Notes: generated from the sequence alone by a model not told the origin. A stretch of 64,000 bases of DNA from Dyadobacter jejuensis (GCF_003149085.1 NZ_QGDT01000006.1:124001-188000), one strand, 5' to 3'. Positions 1-9,036 are shown, numbered from the stretch's first letter. A program made the numbers and translations.

Positions 1-1341
1 TAGAAAATCTTTCCATTGGGTAGAGCCTGTGGCTCCTAAGCCAAAGTTATTCTGATCCCAGGCCGTACCTGCCGAGTTGGCTACCAAGGTAGGTGCACTA
101 CCCGGATTCAACATATTTTGCTGGATGTACTCCAGTTGCTGATCGGAGTAATAAGGAACGGTGGAACCGGAGTTCTTCGTGGCATCATTCATGACATAGG
201 CAAAGGTGAGGGCATCCACCTGTTCGGGCCACAGGGTAGGTTGGGATATCGCAAAGTTATTGGAATAGGAAATTTTCATCCCTCCATTCATGCTCTTCCC
301 GTTCTTGGTGGTTACCAATAAGGCCCCCCCAGCGGCCCTTGCGCCATAAACGGCAGCAGCGGCAGCATCCTTCAATACCGAAACGGAAGCGATATCGTCG
401 GGATCGATATCGGCCAGGCTCATCTCTACACCGTCTATCAGCACCAGTGGACTTGCCTCACCGATGCTCCCACCCGAGCTGGTGATAAAGCCCCTAACAT
501 TGATGCTGGGAGAGGCTCCTGGCTCTCCACCAAAGCTCGAATTGGAGATCTGCAAGTTGGGCACAGCCCCCTGCAAGGCCTGTACGGCGTTAGAAACCGG
601 CCTATTCTCAAAAACCTCTTCTCCCACTTGGGATACGGAAGCCGTTACATGTGCTTTTTTCTGAACTCCATATCCTACCACGACCACCTCGCCAAGGCCT
701 TGGGTATCTTCTTCTAACTTGATATTAAATACCACATTTCTTCCGATGGTTACTTCCTGGGTTTTCATACCCACAAAACTGAAAGCCAACTTGGTGACCG
801 TCTCCGGCACACTCAACTTGAACTTACCATTCACGTCGGTTATCGTGGCTCGGGTAGAACCAACGGCCGTTACGCCCACCCCAGGTAGGGTAACCCCATC
901 CTTATCGGTTACCGTACCCGACAGTTCTATGTCCGCATTCACCTCAATGGTTTGAGGAATCTTAATGGGCGCCGACAGCGAGGCTTTCTTAGGACTTAGT
1001 ATAATTTGCTTGTCTTTCAGCTCGAACTCTACGTCCGTTTGCTTAGACACACTTTTTAATATGTTGCCAAGATCGGTATTATTAAAATTTCCATTTATTT
1101 TTTTCGGTCCTTTTAACAACTCATCTTGATACAAAAACATATACCCCGTTTTTGCCTCTATGGCATTCAAAACCTCCTTGAGACTTGCATTCTTAAATCG
1201 TACGGTCAGCTTGACTTGTGAGAAGCTATTCCCAAAGCTTATTATCGATATTAAAACGAAAACCATTACAAATTGAACCCTCTTGAATGGTATTCTTTTG
1301 CGATAACTGGGAGCCAGAAATTTGAGTAATCTTCTTAGCAT
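1..1341 (-). CDS. SusC/RagA-type TonB-linked outer membrane receptor with STN domain (N-terminal part only)
   Basis: This is the first 447 codons of a TonB-dependent receptor that runs off the left edge. From ATG at 1341 it reads a basic start and hydrophobic export segment (about residues 22-41, ending SFS-Q), an STN domain (about 43-118, with KNASLKEVLNAIEAKTGY), a carboxypeptidase-regulatory-like beta domain (about 128-205, with GTVTDKDGVTLPGVGVTAVG), the link VVVVGYG and the plug domain with VLIDGVEMSLADIDPDDIAS and the SusC signature DAAAAAVYGARAAGALLVTTK. Family knowledge: these receptors import polymers or glycans with a SusD partner, which should lie beyond the edge. An STN domain contacts a FecR-type anti-sigma factor, and one sits directly upstream, so this receptor should both import and signal. 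The gene is 67 bp downstream of fecR. Confidence 0.93.
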   Translation of the reverse strand, partial: MLRRLLKFLAPSYRKRIPFKRVQFVMVFVLISIISFGNSFSQVKLTVRFKNASLKEVLNAIEAKTGYMFLYQDELLKGPKKINGNFNNTDLGNILKSVSKQTDVEFELKDKQIILSPKKASLSAPIKIPQTIEVNADIELSGTVTDKDGVTLPGVGVTAVGSTRATITDVNGKFKLSVPETVTKLAFSFVGMKTQEVTIGRNVVFNIKLEEDTQGLGEVVVVGYGVQKKAHVTASVSQVGEEVFENRPVSNAVQALQGAVPNLQISNSSFGGEPGASPSINVRGFITSSGGSIGEASPLVLIDGVEMSLADIDPDDIASVSVLKDAAAAAVYGARAAGGALLVTTKNGKSMNGGMKISYSNNFAISQPTLWPEQVDALTFAYVMNDATKNSGSTVPYYSDQQLEYIQQNMLNPGSAPTLVANSAGTAWDQNNFGLGATGSTQWKDFL

Positions 1342-1408
1342 AATTCTAGACAATTAGGATGAACATTCATGTTTTTGCTGTTTTAATGATTATAGGTACG
1401 CTTATTGA

Positions 1409-2593
1409 TTATTTATAAATAGTATATCGATTACCTCCCGTATGCTCCACCCGCATGGCGGCCGTCCTGGCTACCAGCTCTACCACCTCATTCACATCCT
1501 CCTTCAATTGTAGCTTTCCCGATATGCGTATGCCCCTATACTGCTGCTCACCTAATCGGAACTTGATATTATAATACCTTTCTAGCTTATTAAGCACGGT
1601 CCCCAGCGCTTCCGACTCAAATTTCATCACCCCCTTAACCCATAGAATATAGTCTAACGCTGCCACCTCCGACAGCTCGGCTTCTTGCGTGTCCTTCCGA
1701 TAGGCATACATCTGCCCGGGTCTCAGCTCGGTATCCTTCGTAAATACGGTAGATTTCGTCTTCTGGACAGCCACCTTACCCTCTATGAGCGTGGTTTCTA
1801 TCCTTAGGTCGTGATCATATGCACTCACATTGAATTTCGTACCTAAGTCCTTTACCAACAAATCCTTAATCCGTACCGTGAATGGCTGGCTTTCATCATG
1901 AGTTACTTCAAAATAGGCTTCTCCAGTTAGAAAAACCTCCCTGGAATCACCCGTAAAAACCGATGGATAGGCCAAACGACTACCCGCATTGAGGTATACT
2001 TTGGTACCGTCGGCAAGCAAAACCTCGGCCGTCTTACCATAAGGTACGAGCAATTGATTCAAGGTCCTTTGATGAGGAGCCACCGAAACATTCCCTTCTT
2101 GATCCTTATCGATACGGAGTTGGCCCTTGTCGGAGTATTCCAGTCGGGAGTGGTCCTCTTTTAAAATAATGGTTTCCCCGTCCATTCTTACCAGTTTCGA
2201 TTCCTTGCCAAAGTCGACTTGTTGGGCGACGAAAACATCAAAATCACTATCATTTTGGTTATATCTGGATGTTACATATAGCCCTATCGAAATGAAACCC
2301 AATAGGATAGCAGCGTATTTTAAGCCTATCAGATAAAAGCTCCTATGGCTAGTACCTTGGTGACTATCTATTTCGGAAATAATCCCTGCCAATAGCTCCT
2401 GCTTTTCCTCTCGGTGGAGCAAATGAGCCTCCGTGCTAAACTTGGAGGCTATTTTCCGGGCCTGATCGATATTGGCCATCTCATCGGGGTTCTCGACCAT
2501 ATAATCCTCCCAATAGGCGTTGAGGTCCGGATTAGGATTTAAAACCCAGGTAATAAAATCGCTGTCGTTGAGATATTGATCGATGCCTTTCAT
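1409..2593 (-). CDS. FecR-family anti-sigma factor
   Basis: This 394-residue inner-membrane regulator matches the Bacteroidota FecR layout. A cytoplasmic N-terminal part of about 85 residues (MKGIDQYLNDSDFITWVL) would hold the sigma factor. One membrane helix follows near 87-107 (YAAILLGFISIGLYV). Then comes the periplasmic FecR domain (about 175-275, with LLADGTKVYLNAGSRLAYP and GEAYFEVTHDESQPFTV), and a C-terminal DUF4974 domain (about 320-390, KFESEALGTVLNKLERYYNI). Family knowledge: the periplasmic half reads the state of the STN-carrying receptor and releases the ECF sigma factor. Gene order sigma, fecR, receptor on one strand is the classical arrangement. The ATG at 2593 gives the full domain set. 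Confidence 0.93.
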   Translation of the reverse strand: MKGIDQYLNDSDFITWVLNPNPDLNAYWEDYMVENPDEMANIDQARKIASKFSTEAHLLHREEKQELLAGIISEIDSHQGTSHRSFYLIGLKYAAILLGFISIGLYVTSRYNQNDSDFDVFVAQQVDFGKESKLVRMDGETIILKEDHSRLEYSDKGQLRIDKDQEGNVSVAPHQRTLNQLLVPYGKTAEVLLADGTKVYLNAGSRLAYPSVFTGDSREVFLTGEAYFEVTHDESQPFTVRIKDLLVKDLGTKFNVSAYDHDLRIETTLIEGKVAVQKTKSTVFTKDTELRPGQMYAYRKDTQEAELSEVAALDYILWVKGVMKFESEALGTVLNKLERYYNIKFRLGEQQYRGIRISGKLQLKEDVNEVVELVARTAAMRVEHTGGNRYTIYK

Positions 2594-2889
2594 ATTAGTT
2601 TCGTTGTACGCCCTTAAAGGCTCGAAACTTTATAAACATGGACAGTATTTTTAATATTTTTTACAAAAAATTAATATTTACGAAATTTTCTATTCAAATA
2701 GACTCGGATAAAGATCCTTCCGATTTAACCCCAAAGCCCCGAAGAAACTTCTGCCAACCGGAGGCATGGCATCCGCTGCGCCCTATGCCCGCTCCCCCTG
2801 CCTAGCACCGGATCGGGTAGGCTAAATTGAAAGAAATGTGCCTAGCTGTCACATGCGAACGTACCACTATAAACGCATCCTATTTCATC

Positions 2890-3456
2890 CTAAACGCCCA
2901 AACTTTCTCTGATTGTTTTGATCCCCCGGTAAAATTGCTTTCGCACCGATTCAATACTGATCCCCATGATCGTGGCTATCTCGGGATACTCTAACGATTC
3001 ATTAAATCTCAGATAAATCGACTCTTTCTGTTTGGGAGGTAAGTTGTCCAACACCGCCTGTACCCTTCTTGTCACTTCTTCGTTGGTCTCATACTCAATA
3101 AACTTATACTCAATGCTAAACTCCATACCCAATTCGATCTCACTATAATCGTTCCAAGGATCAAAACGTCGACGTTGTTTGAGTTTTTTGATCAAATTCC
3201 TTTTCAGACCTAAAAAAAGGTAAAACTTAAGGTTTTCGAAGCAGCTATTATTATGCTCTCTTTTGAGATACAAGTCCACAAAGACTTCTTGAATGGCCTC
3301 TTTTACGGTATCGCTGTCCGTGCATATTTTTATGCCATAGTTGAATAGGCTATCCACATGTAGGTTATAGAGCATAGTAAAGGCTTCCTGATCGCCGTTT
3401 TTGAACCGCAACCAGGTATCTTCATGTTTTGCAGGTATTTTCACAACCTTTTCCAC
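2890..3456 (-). CDS. ECF-type RNA polymerase sigma factor
   Basis: A 188-residue sigma-70 family protein of the extracytoplasmic-function group. Region 2 lies at about 20-95 (FKNGDQEAFTMLYNLHVDSL, then DTVKEAIQEVFVDLYLKRE) and region 4 at about 125-185, with the helix-turn-helix recognition part LPPKQKESIYLRFNESLEY and IATIMGISIESVRKQFYRGI. Regions 1 and 3 are absent, as is normal for the group. It should direct transcription of the receptor locus when freed by the FecR protein encoded 296 bp downstream. That intergenic gap is long enough for a separate promoter in front of fecR, but I could not pick out a clear box. Confidence 0.93.
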   Translation of the reverse strand: MEKVVKIPAKHEDTWLRFKNGDQEAFTMLYNLHVDSLFNYGIKICTDSDTVKEAIQEVFVDLYLKREHNNSCFENLKFYLFLGLKRNLIKKLKQRRRFDPWNDYSEIELGMEFSIEYKFIEYETNEEVTRRVQAVLDNLPPKQKESIYLRFNESLEYPEIATIMGISIESVRKQFYRGIKTIRESLGV

Positions 3457-4025
3457 TATTCAACACTGATAAAATTATAATTTGGCCTATTATGAAATCA
3501 ATCTCTAAAAATGTGTTGGGTCATCAGGAGTAAGATGGGAACCCTTCTAATGGTCGATGGGAGTATCTTGAATATATCCAACTTACTATTGTCATAAACC
3601 ATGACCTCCCTATCTGCCAATTGTCTTAAAGGAATTAAAAAGCAATGAACAATATTATTAAAATTTTTAAATACTTTAAAAAAAATTTCGTCAAATGGCT
3701 TAAAATATATAAAATATTTCCCCGTTGGTGTTTTTTTGAGTCCAAATATCATGGGGTATTTTTTGGTGTAACGATACAATAACAACCAAAGTGATCTCGA
3801 TAGCTTTCAGGTCCCATGCCCGCTCTGACCCAGGCTTCCCTAGCCAGTGGACACGTTCTACCCTTATTGCCCTCCCTGTTTGAAGTTAATTACCGAATAA
3901 AACGTTGTTCCAGGAGTACCAAACCATCCCCCCCCTTTCCCCTTCTTAAGTTTCAGCCTGATTTACGAAAATGGCCCTTGAGATCGGTTCTCAAGGGCCA
4001 TTTTATGGGTTGGGTAAGCGAAGCC
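3457..4025. other. Intergenic region, no supported gene
   Basis: This 569-bp stretch separates the sigma factor from the type IX cargo gene. The part at 3600-3780 is rich in A and T, as expected of a promoter region for the sigma factor. A 95-codon open frame on the minus strand (3498-3785) has no recognisable domain and an odd composition, so I did not call it. The right end contains the strong hairpin annotated at 3968-4004. Confidence 0.5.
3968..4004 (-). terminator. Intrinsic terminator (bidirectional form)
   Basis: A perfect 15-bp stem (3968-3982 with 3990-4004) with a 7-base loop; the outer four pairs are A/T, giving a T-run on either strand. It begins 22 bp beyond the stop of the cargo gene at 4026. 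Confidence 0.8.
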
Positions 4026-5528
4026 TTAGTTAATCAACAAGCGGGAAGATAATACTTGTCCGTTTTGAAGAACGGCGTTAACGATATAAAATCCTTTAGA
4101 GATTCCATCCATGCTGATTCCCTCCGCACTCGGTTTTTCGATGCTATAGGCTACCATTCCGGTAATAGAAACAAGCTCTATTTTTTGGAGTTCAGAAGGT
4201 AGATTGTCGAACTGAAGTTTTTGTTGAGACGAGGAAATAGGATTTGGGAAAAGCGTCAGCTTATTAACAGACGGGCCATCTGTAACACTACGGATTCGGC
4301 TGTATGCATAGCTACCATCTATATCCAGTATTTTAAGTCGGTAATACGTAGTTCCTCCCACATTTTCATAGTCGTAGTACTGATATTCTGCCAACGATAC
4401 GCCTTGATTGGTGGTAGGGACCACTCCGATGGTCGACCAGTCGGTAGCATTACTACTTCTTTCTATCTGAAACTCTTTGCTAAGCTCTTCTTCTGCCGTT
4501 GTCCATTCTAAGAAGGTTGGCTCGTTTTTTTGTTTGGTAGCCTCAAACGATACCAGACGTACCGGAAGTGGGTCTGATGAATAGGTGTATACCAAACAAG
4601 CTCCGGCATTGGAATTACTCGCTACACTGAATGCAACATTCCCCCCATTGATGGTTGAGGTGATCGTAGCTTCGGCTGCGATTTGTAATTGAACATTATT
4701 TCCATTTGTAGCATAATTGGCATCCGACAGGTTGCCGCTTGTCCAGGTATTGCCCGATGAAATATCGTAATAGGTGTAGGTAGTAGAGGCGGGAACTACA
4801 AGGTTTTGACTCCCCCCAATATTACTCTTTGCAAACTCCATATAGGAGTTAATACTACTCGATGAACCAGGAGCCTCATGGTAGACGGTGGCACCAACTT
4901 CCAAACGGGGCACTCTGGCATCTTCGCCGCCATTGGAGTTGATAACCTGTAGTTCTTCTTCACGGGTCGTTGCCGATGTAAATAACTTCACAGAATTATA
5001 GGCCGTAGAGATCTCTGGCTTTTTTAGGTTCAAGTATACTGCCGAACTTAAGCCCCATGGCGCCAAGGTTGGCTCATATACGTCACAAACGGTTAAGGTG
5101 TTTGGATTTCTAACAAGCGTAAAGTCCTTGCCGTTTACCATCTGGCTACCCGACAATGCGAAAGCCGCTGGTGCGGTCAATATCGAGAATCCATCTACGG
5201 GATATTCTATTTCTAAGCTGTAATTATCGGCCTCCGCCTTGGCTGTCAGCTCATACTGGCCTAGGTCGTCCGTTAATGTATTGCTAATCACCCGGCCACT
5301 GGAGTTCTTTAATTTGACGAGGATTCCAGCAATTCCGCTACCTCCATCCTGGCTTACCGTTCCTTTGACCAACGCTGCATGGTTTACATCATAGTTTGGA
5401 CTCGGCAATACCGGGAATGTTTGTGCGTATCCCGAAGGGGTGAAACCGATCGAGGCCAATACCACTAAAACTACACAACTATACTTTACTTTTTTCAAGA
5501 ATGTGTTTTTTTGTAGATAAAATAGCAT
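4026..5528 (-). CDS. Secreted protein with carboxypeptidase-regulatory-like domain and type IX secretion C-terminal signal
   Basis: This 500-residue exported protein has a signal peptide (about 1-35, hydrophobic YSCVVLVVLASIGFTPSGYA then QTF). An SdrD-B/CarboxypepD_reg-like beta domain follows at about 50-135 (KGTVSQDGGSGIAGILVKLK). The middle (about 140-320) is a beta-rich region of a kind seen in anchored surface proteins. A fibronectin-like module typical of T9SS cargo follows at about 330-420 (PVRLVSFEATKQKNEPTFLE, LEWTTAEEELSKEFQIERSS). The C-terminal type A sorting domain is at 430-500 (LTLFPNPISSSQQKLQFDN, ending GFYIVNAVLQNGQVLSSRLL). Family knowledge: such tails send proteins through the Bacteroidota type IX system to the surface or medium. 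The binding partner or substrate is unknown. Confidence 0.85.
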   Translation of the reverse strand: MLFYLQKNTFLKKVKYSCVVLVVLASIGFTPSGYAQTFPVLPSPNYDVNHAALVKGTVSQDGGSGIAGILVKLKNSSGRVISNTLTDDLGQYELTAKAEADNYSLEIEYPVDGFSILTAPAAFALSGSQMVNGKDFTLVRNPNTLTVCDVYEPTLAPWGLSSAVYLNLKKPEISTAYNSVKLFTSATTREEELQVINSNGGEDARVPRLEVGATVYHEAPGSSSSINSYMEFAKSNIGGSQNLVVPASTTYTYYDISSGNTWTSGNLSDANYATNGNNVQLQIAAEATITSTINGGNVAFSVASNSNAGACLVYTYSSDPLPVRLVSFEATKQKNEPTFLEWTTAEEELSKEFQIERSSNATDWSTIGVVPTTNQGVSLAEYQYYDYENVGGTTYYRLKILDIDGSYAYSRIRSVTDGPSVNKLTLFPNPISSSQQKLQFDNLPSELQKIELVSITGMVAYSIEKPSAEGISMDGISKGFYIVNAVLQNGQVLSSRLLIN

Positions 5529-6268
5529 GATTATTATAGATTAAAATTAATAACAAGAAATATACTTCTATTTGGGACAAAATTAAATGTAAACATATAG
5601 AAAATATACGAAGAACCTATTCTAGAAATTATAAATTTTAATCAAATATATTGATCTATAAACTAATTTAATCAGTATAAAATTAATTAATAATAATAAT
5701 CTAAAAGTAATTAGTTTGTGAAATTTAGAAGTACTTTACAAGAGGACTATTTATAGTGTAGTAAGTAGCCATTTTTTTAATAAATAAAAATGATGTACAT
5801 TAGTAAAATAGTTGAAATTACGATGAATTTTGTTAGTTTTGTAGTATCTATTCTAGATATACTTCTTAACACTAAGGCAAATTAGGGTAGGCTCCAAATA
5901 CATAGAGCAGAGCATGCATACCCCAAAACAAAGAATAAGAGCGGAGGCATCCTCTAGGACCCCGGGAGTTAACCACTCATTAACTGCATGTTAGCCAAAC
6001 ATTCCAAGACCAACAGAACGAAGCAAGGAACGACTCCCCCACCGAAATGGCGCTTAAACACCTCAAAAGTTCATCGTTCTACTACAATTCCCGTTATTCC
6101 GTCCCAAGAACATCTCCCTACGTACCACCGTTATTTTTTGAATATATTTGTATAGTAATATAACTATAGACATTCGAGGCTCCTTAGGTAGGGCTCGATT
6201 GTACTTTGGTCGAAAATGGGATCGGACAAGACAGGAGTTAGACGCTCATCCCAGGCTTATACCAGCGT
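5529..6268. other. Long intergenic region, AT-rich then mixed
   Basis: This 740-bp divergent region lies between the cargo gene and the Crp/Fnr regulator. The first 300 bp are extremely AT-rich. A TAGTTTTG box (5834-5841) and a TATATTTG box (6143-6150), both on the plus strand, fit the Bacteroidota -7 form; the second lies 119 bp before the regulator start and is its likeliest promoter. From about 5880 to 6130 the composition is more balanced, but I find no convincing coding frame or RNA. Confidence 0.45.
5578..5585 (-). promoter_or_regulatory. Candidate -7 box of the cargo gene
   Basis: On the minus strand this reads TAATTTTG, matching the Bacteroidota form TAnnTTTG. It sits about 50 bp before the ATG at 5528 in very AT-rich DNA. 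I see no clear -33 partner, and chance matches are possible in such composition. Confidence 0.35.
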
Positions 6269-6835
6269 ATGAATCGAAATCAATCTTCAGTGAAAGAAAC
6301 AATGGAAATAGGGAAAATCGAGTGGCAAGAATTTCAGCATCTATTTAAGAAAGAGACCGTCCCTGCCAAGACCATCCTACTACATGAAGGCGAAATTTCT
6401 AAAAATGCATATTTTATTGAAAAGGGTTGTTTAAGGTCTTGGTTCAATCACCAGGGTACAGACATTACTTTTCAGTTCTTTATGGAAGGACAGTTCGTTT
6501 CATCGATAGAAAGCTTTAAAACAAGCCAACCGAGTCTGTTTAATATAGAAACCATAGAGCCTTCCGTCGTTCATTCTATTACCAAAAGCCATTTTCAATC
6601 CATATTGGACCAGTCGCCCGAAATAGAACAACAAGTGGAGAGACTAACCTTCGAACGATTGTACACGTACCAAAAACTCTTTCTTTCAAGAATCAAGGAC
6701 AAGCCAGAAAAAAGGTACCTCGACCTGATCGAATCCAACCCAGAAATAGTATTGCGCGTACCACAGCATTATATCGCTTCATTTTTAGGAATTACACCCG
6801 TGTCATTAAGTCGCATTAGAAATAGAAAGTTGTGA
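6269..6835 (+). CDS. Crp/Fnr-family transcriptional regulator
   Basis: A 188-residue protein with an N-terminal cyclic-nucleotide-binding-like beta roll (about 20-110: TVPAKTILLHEGEISKNAYF, IEKGCLRSWFNHQGTDITFQ, FFMEGQFVSSIESF) and a short C-terminal part with a winged-helix recognition segment (HYIASFLGITPVSLSRIRNR) that ends almost at once. This is the usual short Bacteroidota type, in which the effector is rarely known. The residues that bind cAMP in E. coli Crp are not evident, so the ligand may differ. The start is ambiguous: ATG 6269 or ATG 6302 (MEIGKIEWQEF). A flavodoxin-fold oxidoreductase follows 70 bp downstream behind its own palindrome, so the two may form a sensor and target pair. 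Confidence 0.85.
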   Translation: MNRNQSSVKETMEIGKIEWQEFQHLFKKETVPAKTILLHEGEISKNAYFIEKGCLRSWFNHQGTDITFQFFMEGQFVSSIESFKTSQPSLFNIETIEPSVVHSITKSHFQSILDQSPEIEQQVERLTFERLYTYQKLFLSRIKDKPEKRYLDLIESNPEIVLRVPQHYIASFLGITPVSLSRIRNRKL

Positions 6836-6883
6836 TTTCTTAACAATTGTTATCGTCTGACGAATACCCAAGCCTGACTTTTG

Positions 6884-6901
6884 TACTGTAAACAAACAGT
6901 A
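6884..6901. promoter_or_regulatory. Candidate operator, perfect inverted repeat before the oxidoreductase gene
   Basis: TACTGT and ACAGTA form a perfect 6-bp inverted repeat around a 6-base AT-rich spacer, ending 5 bp before the ATG at 6906. Spacing and symmetry fit a dimeric regulator. Position over the start suggests repression. The neighbouring Crp/Fnr-type protein is the obvious candidate binder, by inference only. Confidence 0.45.
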
Positions 6902-6905
6902 TAAA

Positions 6906-7502
6906 ATGAAAGTAGTCATCGTGTTTAATCACCCTTATGAGGGGAGTTTTTGTAATGCCATCTTACAGGCCGTAAGCAATGGACTTAAAAAAGGGAACCA
7001 CCAAATAGACTTAATCCATCTGGATCGGGACAACTTCAATCCCGTAATGACCGCCCATGACCTAAAAGCATTTAGAGACCAGAAACCCATTGACCCCCAA
7101 GTTATCAATTACCAAGCGAGAATAGAACGAGCCGATCACCTCGTTTTTATTTTCCCGATATGGTGGGAATTAATGCCTGCCATGACCAAGGGTTTTATTG
7201 ATAAGGTTATCTTTCCGGGCGTGGCTTATGGCTATACCAATCGGGCCAATACCCGAATGAAACCGCTTTGGACCCAAATAAAAGGCGTCACCATGCTAAC
7301 GACCATGAATACCCCTAAGGCATTGTACTGGGCCATATTTGGTAACGCCATCAAGAAAGCCGTGATACTGGGCACCTTATGGAAAACTGGTTATAGAAAC
7401 CTGAAATGGATGAGCTTGAATTCAGTAAAACAGGTGCCCCATCAGAAAAGAGCAAAATGGCTGAATGGGATTGAAGCAAAATTTGCTCAATTAAAAAACT
7501 AA
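6906..7502 (+). CDS. Flavodoxin-fold NAD(P)H-dependent oxidoreductase (quinone reductase type)
   Basis: A 198-residue member of the flavodoxin_2 / NAD(P)H dehydrogenase (quinone) family. The N-terminus MKVVIVFNHPYEGSFCNAIL is the FMN-phosphate loop region, and IERADHLVFIFPIWWELMPA with KGFIDKVIFPGVAYGY is the family core near residues 80-120. Such enzymes move two electrons from NAD(P)H to quinones or other electrophiles and are often induced by redox or electrophile stress. The length is normal for the family. It follows the Crp/Fnr regulator on the same strand, with a palindrome at 6884-6901 in front of its start. The physiological substrate cannot be told from sequence. Confidence 0.88.
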   Translation: MKVVIVFNHPYEGSFCNAILQAVSNGLKKGNHQIDLIHLDRDNFNPVMTAHDLKAFRDQKPIDPQVINYQARIERADHLVFIFPIWWELMPAMTKGFIDKVIFPGVAYGYTNRANTRMKPLWTQIKGVTMLTTMNTPKALYWAIFGNAIKKAVILGTLWKTGYRNLKWMSLNSVKQVPHQKRAKWLNGIEAKFAQLKN

Positions 7503-8305
7503 TATTTTACCGTTTTATTAGACTTGCCTTTAGTCAACGGCCCTAAACTTATGATGCCGCCCTGCTGGGGCTCTGTGCGCTTGAGGACTACCCCGAAGTT
7601 CATTTTCCTAAGAGAAGGGCTAAGGAGGGGGAGGGTCCAACCTGATCTTTCTGAAATCTGAGCATTGTTTTACGCCAACCTAAATTTAGAAAGTAGTTTA
7701 GTTTTTGACCAAATATTTAGACTAACGAAATATTTAGTTTTTAAGCGGAAAGAGCATATTTATCCGAGTATCCTTAGGGAGCAAGCCCCATCCAAATAGA
7801 ACAAGGTAAGTTAAACCTAAAAGTGGTGGATAGTCCTAATTACTCCTAACCATCGCCTTCGGTCGACCTCGCTCGCCCATGACATATCCAGTCGGGCTAT
7901 TTACGAAGCACTTGAAAAATGAATAATAAATTTGAATGGATATTTAACCCCAGACATAGTTTATTTTTTACACCCTTTCTTTGCGAATTGAGCCTGGGTT
8001 TACAGTGATTAGAGTATGGTTAGTGCTAAAAATATCTTCGCTAAAGTTCCATTACCATTTATAAACGACATCAAAAATCTTAAGAATCCCAATCCCAAAG
8101 GGGTCAACATGCTCCAGAATATCCACGCAAACAGCAAACTAGGCCGGCAAAGTTCATGGTATTATGTGGTGCCGCATACAGTGCAGGTTACCTCCATTTT
8201 TCTCCGTACTCTCCCCCCCATTTGCACATTCAATCTTAAATCTATTTGCAGAATGATCCCAATAAGGTGAAATGTGGTACGCAACTAGTTAGCTTCTTAA
8301 TCTGT
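7503..8305. other. Gene-poor region, probably decayed accessory DNA
   Basis: I see no supported gene in these 803 bp. Two copies of AAATATTTAG occur 17 bp apart (7711-7720 and 7728-7737). The segment 7647-7662 (CTTTCTGAAATCTGAG) nearly recurs at 22969-22985 in the other gene-poor gap of the window. An 84-codon frame at 8016-8270 has no recognisable family. The stretch borders a broken gene and a tRNA, so it may be what remains of an insertion. Confidence 0.4.
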
Positions 8306-8781
8306 CTAATCAATCACAAAATACCCTCCTATTTTCCTACTCCCTTTTCTCTCAATTAATTGATATTCAATTAATTTTCTAATTTGTTTCTCAATCGTAC
8401 TGATGGATCTGTTGTTCAGTTTGATAGCAATTTCTTTTGTCTGAATCCCCGGAAATTGATCGATTATATCCAAAACTGAGTTTAATCCGCCATCCACAGT
8501 TACCGGCACCGGAATTATCATCTTGAAAACACTACCTTCCACAAACTCTGATTTCCGTTTCCCCGAATACTGTGTAGTTAGGCGTGTTACGTTCAAGACG
8601 CCGGAGCCTAGCTCGTCTACACGACCAAGTTGTATGAAAAATTTGGCAATGGCCGGATTTTTGGGAAACGGCGTGAAATGGTCTCAAACAGATTGCCGGG
8701 CAAAGCAAATCTAGCCTCTTTGAATTCAAGATGGATGCTCTCTTGTTCGGTAAGCAATCTTTTTAACCTCAGGATGCTCAT
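8306..8781 (-). pseudogene. Remnant of an AlbA_2 (Schlafen AAA_4)-type ATP-binding protein, internally deleted
   Basis: From ATG at 8781 the minus strand reads MSILRLKRLLTEQ, ESIHLEFKEARFALPGNLFE, the N-terminal AlbA_2 motif (E-S-x3-E-F-K). After about 36 residues the reading passes, in another frame, straight to DHFTPFPKNPAIAKFF, RVDELGSGVLNVTR and FVEGSVFKMIIP, which is the C-terminal part of the same family, followed by a winged-helix end (FPGIQTKEIAIKLNNRSIST). Some 300 residues that normally join these parts are missing and the frames do not match (476 bp in total). At the joint a TGA stands just before DHF. The sequence GAGACCATT suits both parts, so a deletion at a short repeat is plausible. 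Intact relatives are DNA-associated regulators or helicase-like proteins. The C-terminal 96 codons remain open from a TTG at 8596. Confidence 0.75.
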
Positions 8782-9036
8782 AAGTTTTAAAATGTAATTT
8801 CTGTTTGTCGGATTTCCTTACTTTGGGAGCCACTACGTCCTTCTCCCCCTCCAGCGGGTCGTTTTTTTTAAACGCTGTTTTCAAGCGTTGATTATCCTAG
8901 CGCTTTGTTTTAGATTGTAACCATCCGCCATTGGAGCTCTCTCGTATATTCTTGATCCATACATTTGTCCTTGTTTAGGCTATAAACTGGTAGAAGGATT
9001 TTAGGAGTAAAGAACACAATTTTATATGCAACCAAC
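8782..9036. other. Intergenic region with a possible second gene remnant
   Basis: On the minus strand a frame of about 45 codons that overlaps the start of the broken AlbA_2 gene reads KKNDPLEGEKDVVAPKVRK and KLHFKTYEHPEVKK before a stop. It looks protein-like but I do not recognise it, and its upstream part contains stops. It could be the tail of another lost gene. Confidence 0.25.

Noticed and set aside
3498-3785. 95-codon open frame on the minus strand between the sigma factor and the cargo gene
   Set aside because: No domain, AT-rich composition typical of intergenic DNA, no promoter or conserved pattern visible.
8016-8270. 84-codon open frame on the plus strand
   Set aside because: No recognisable motif, lies in decayed DNA, composition not gene-like.
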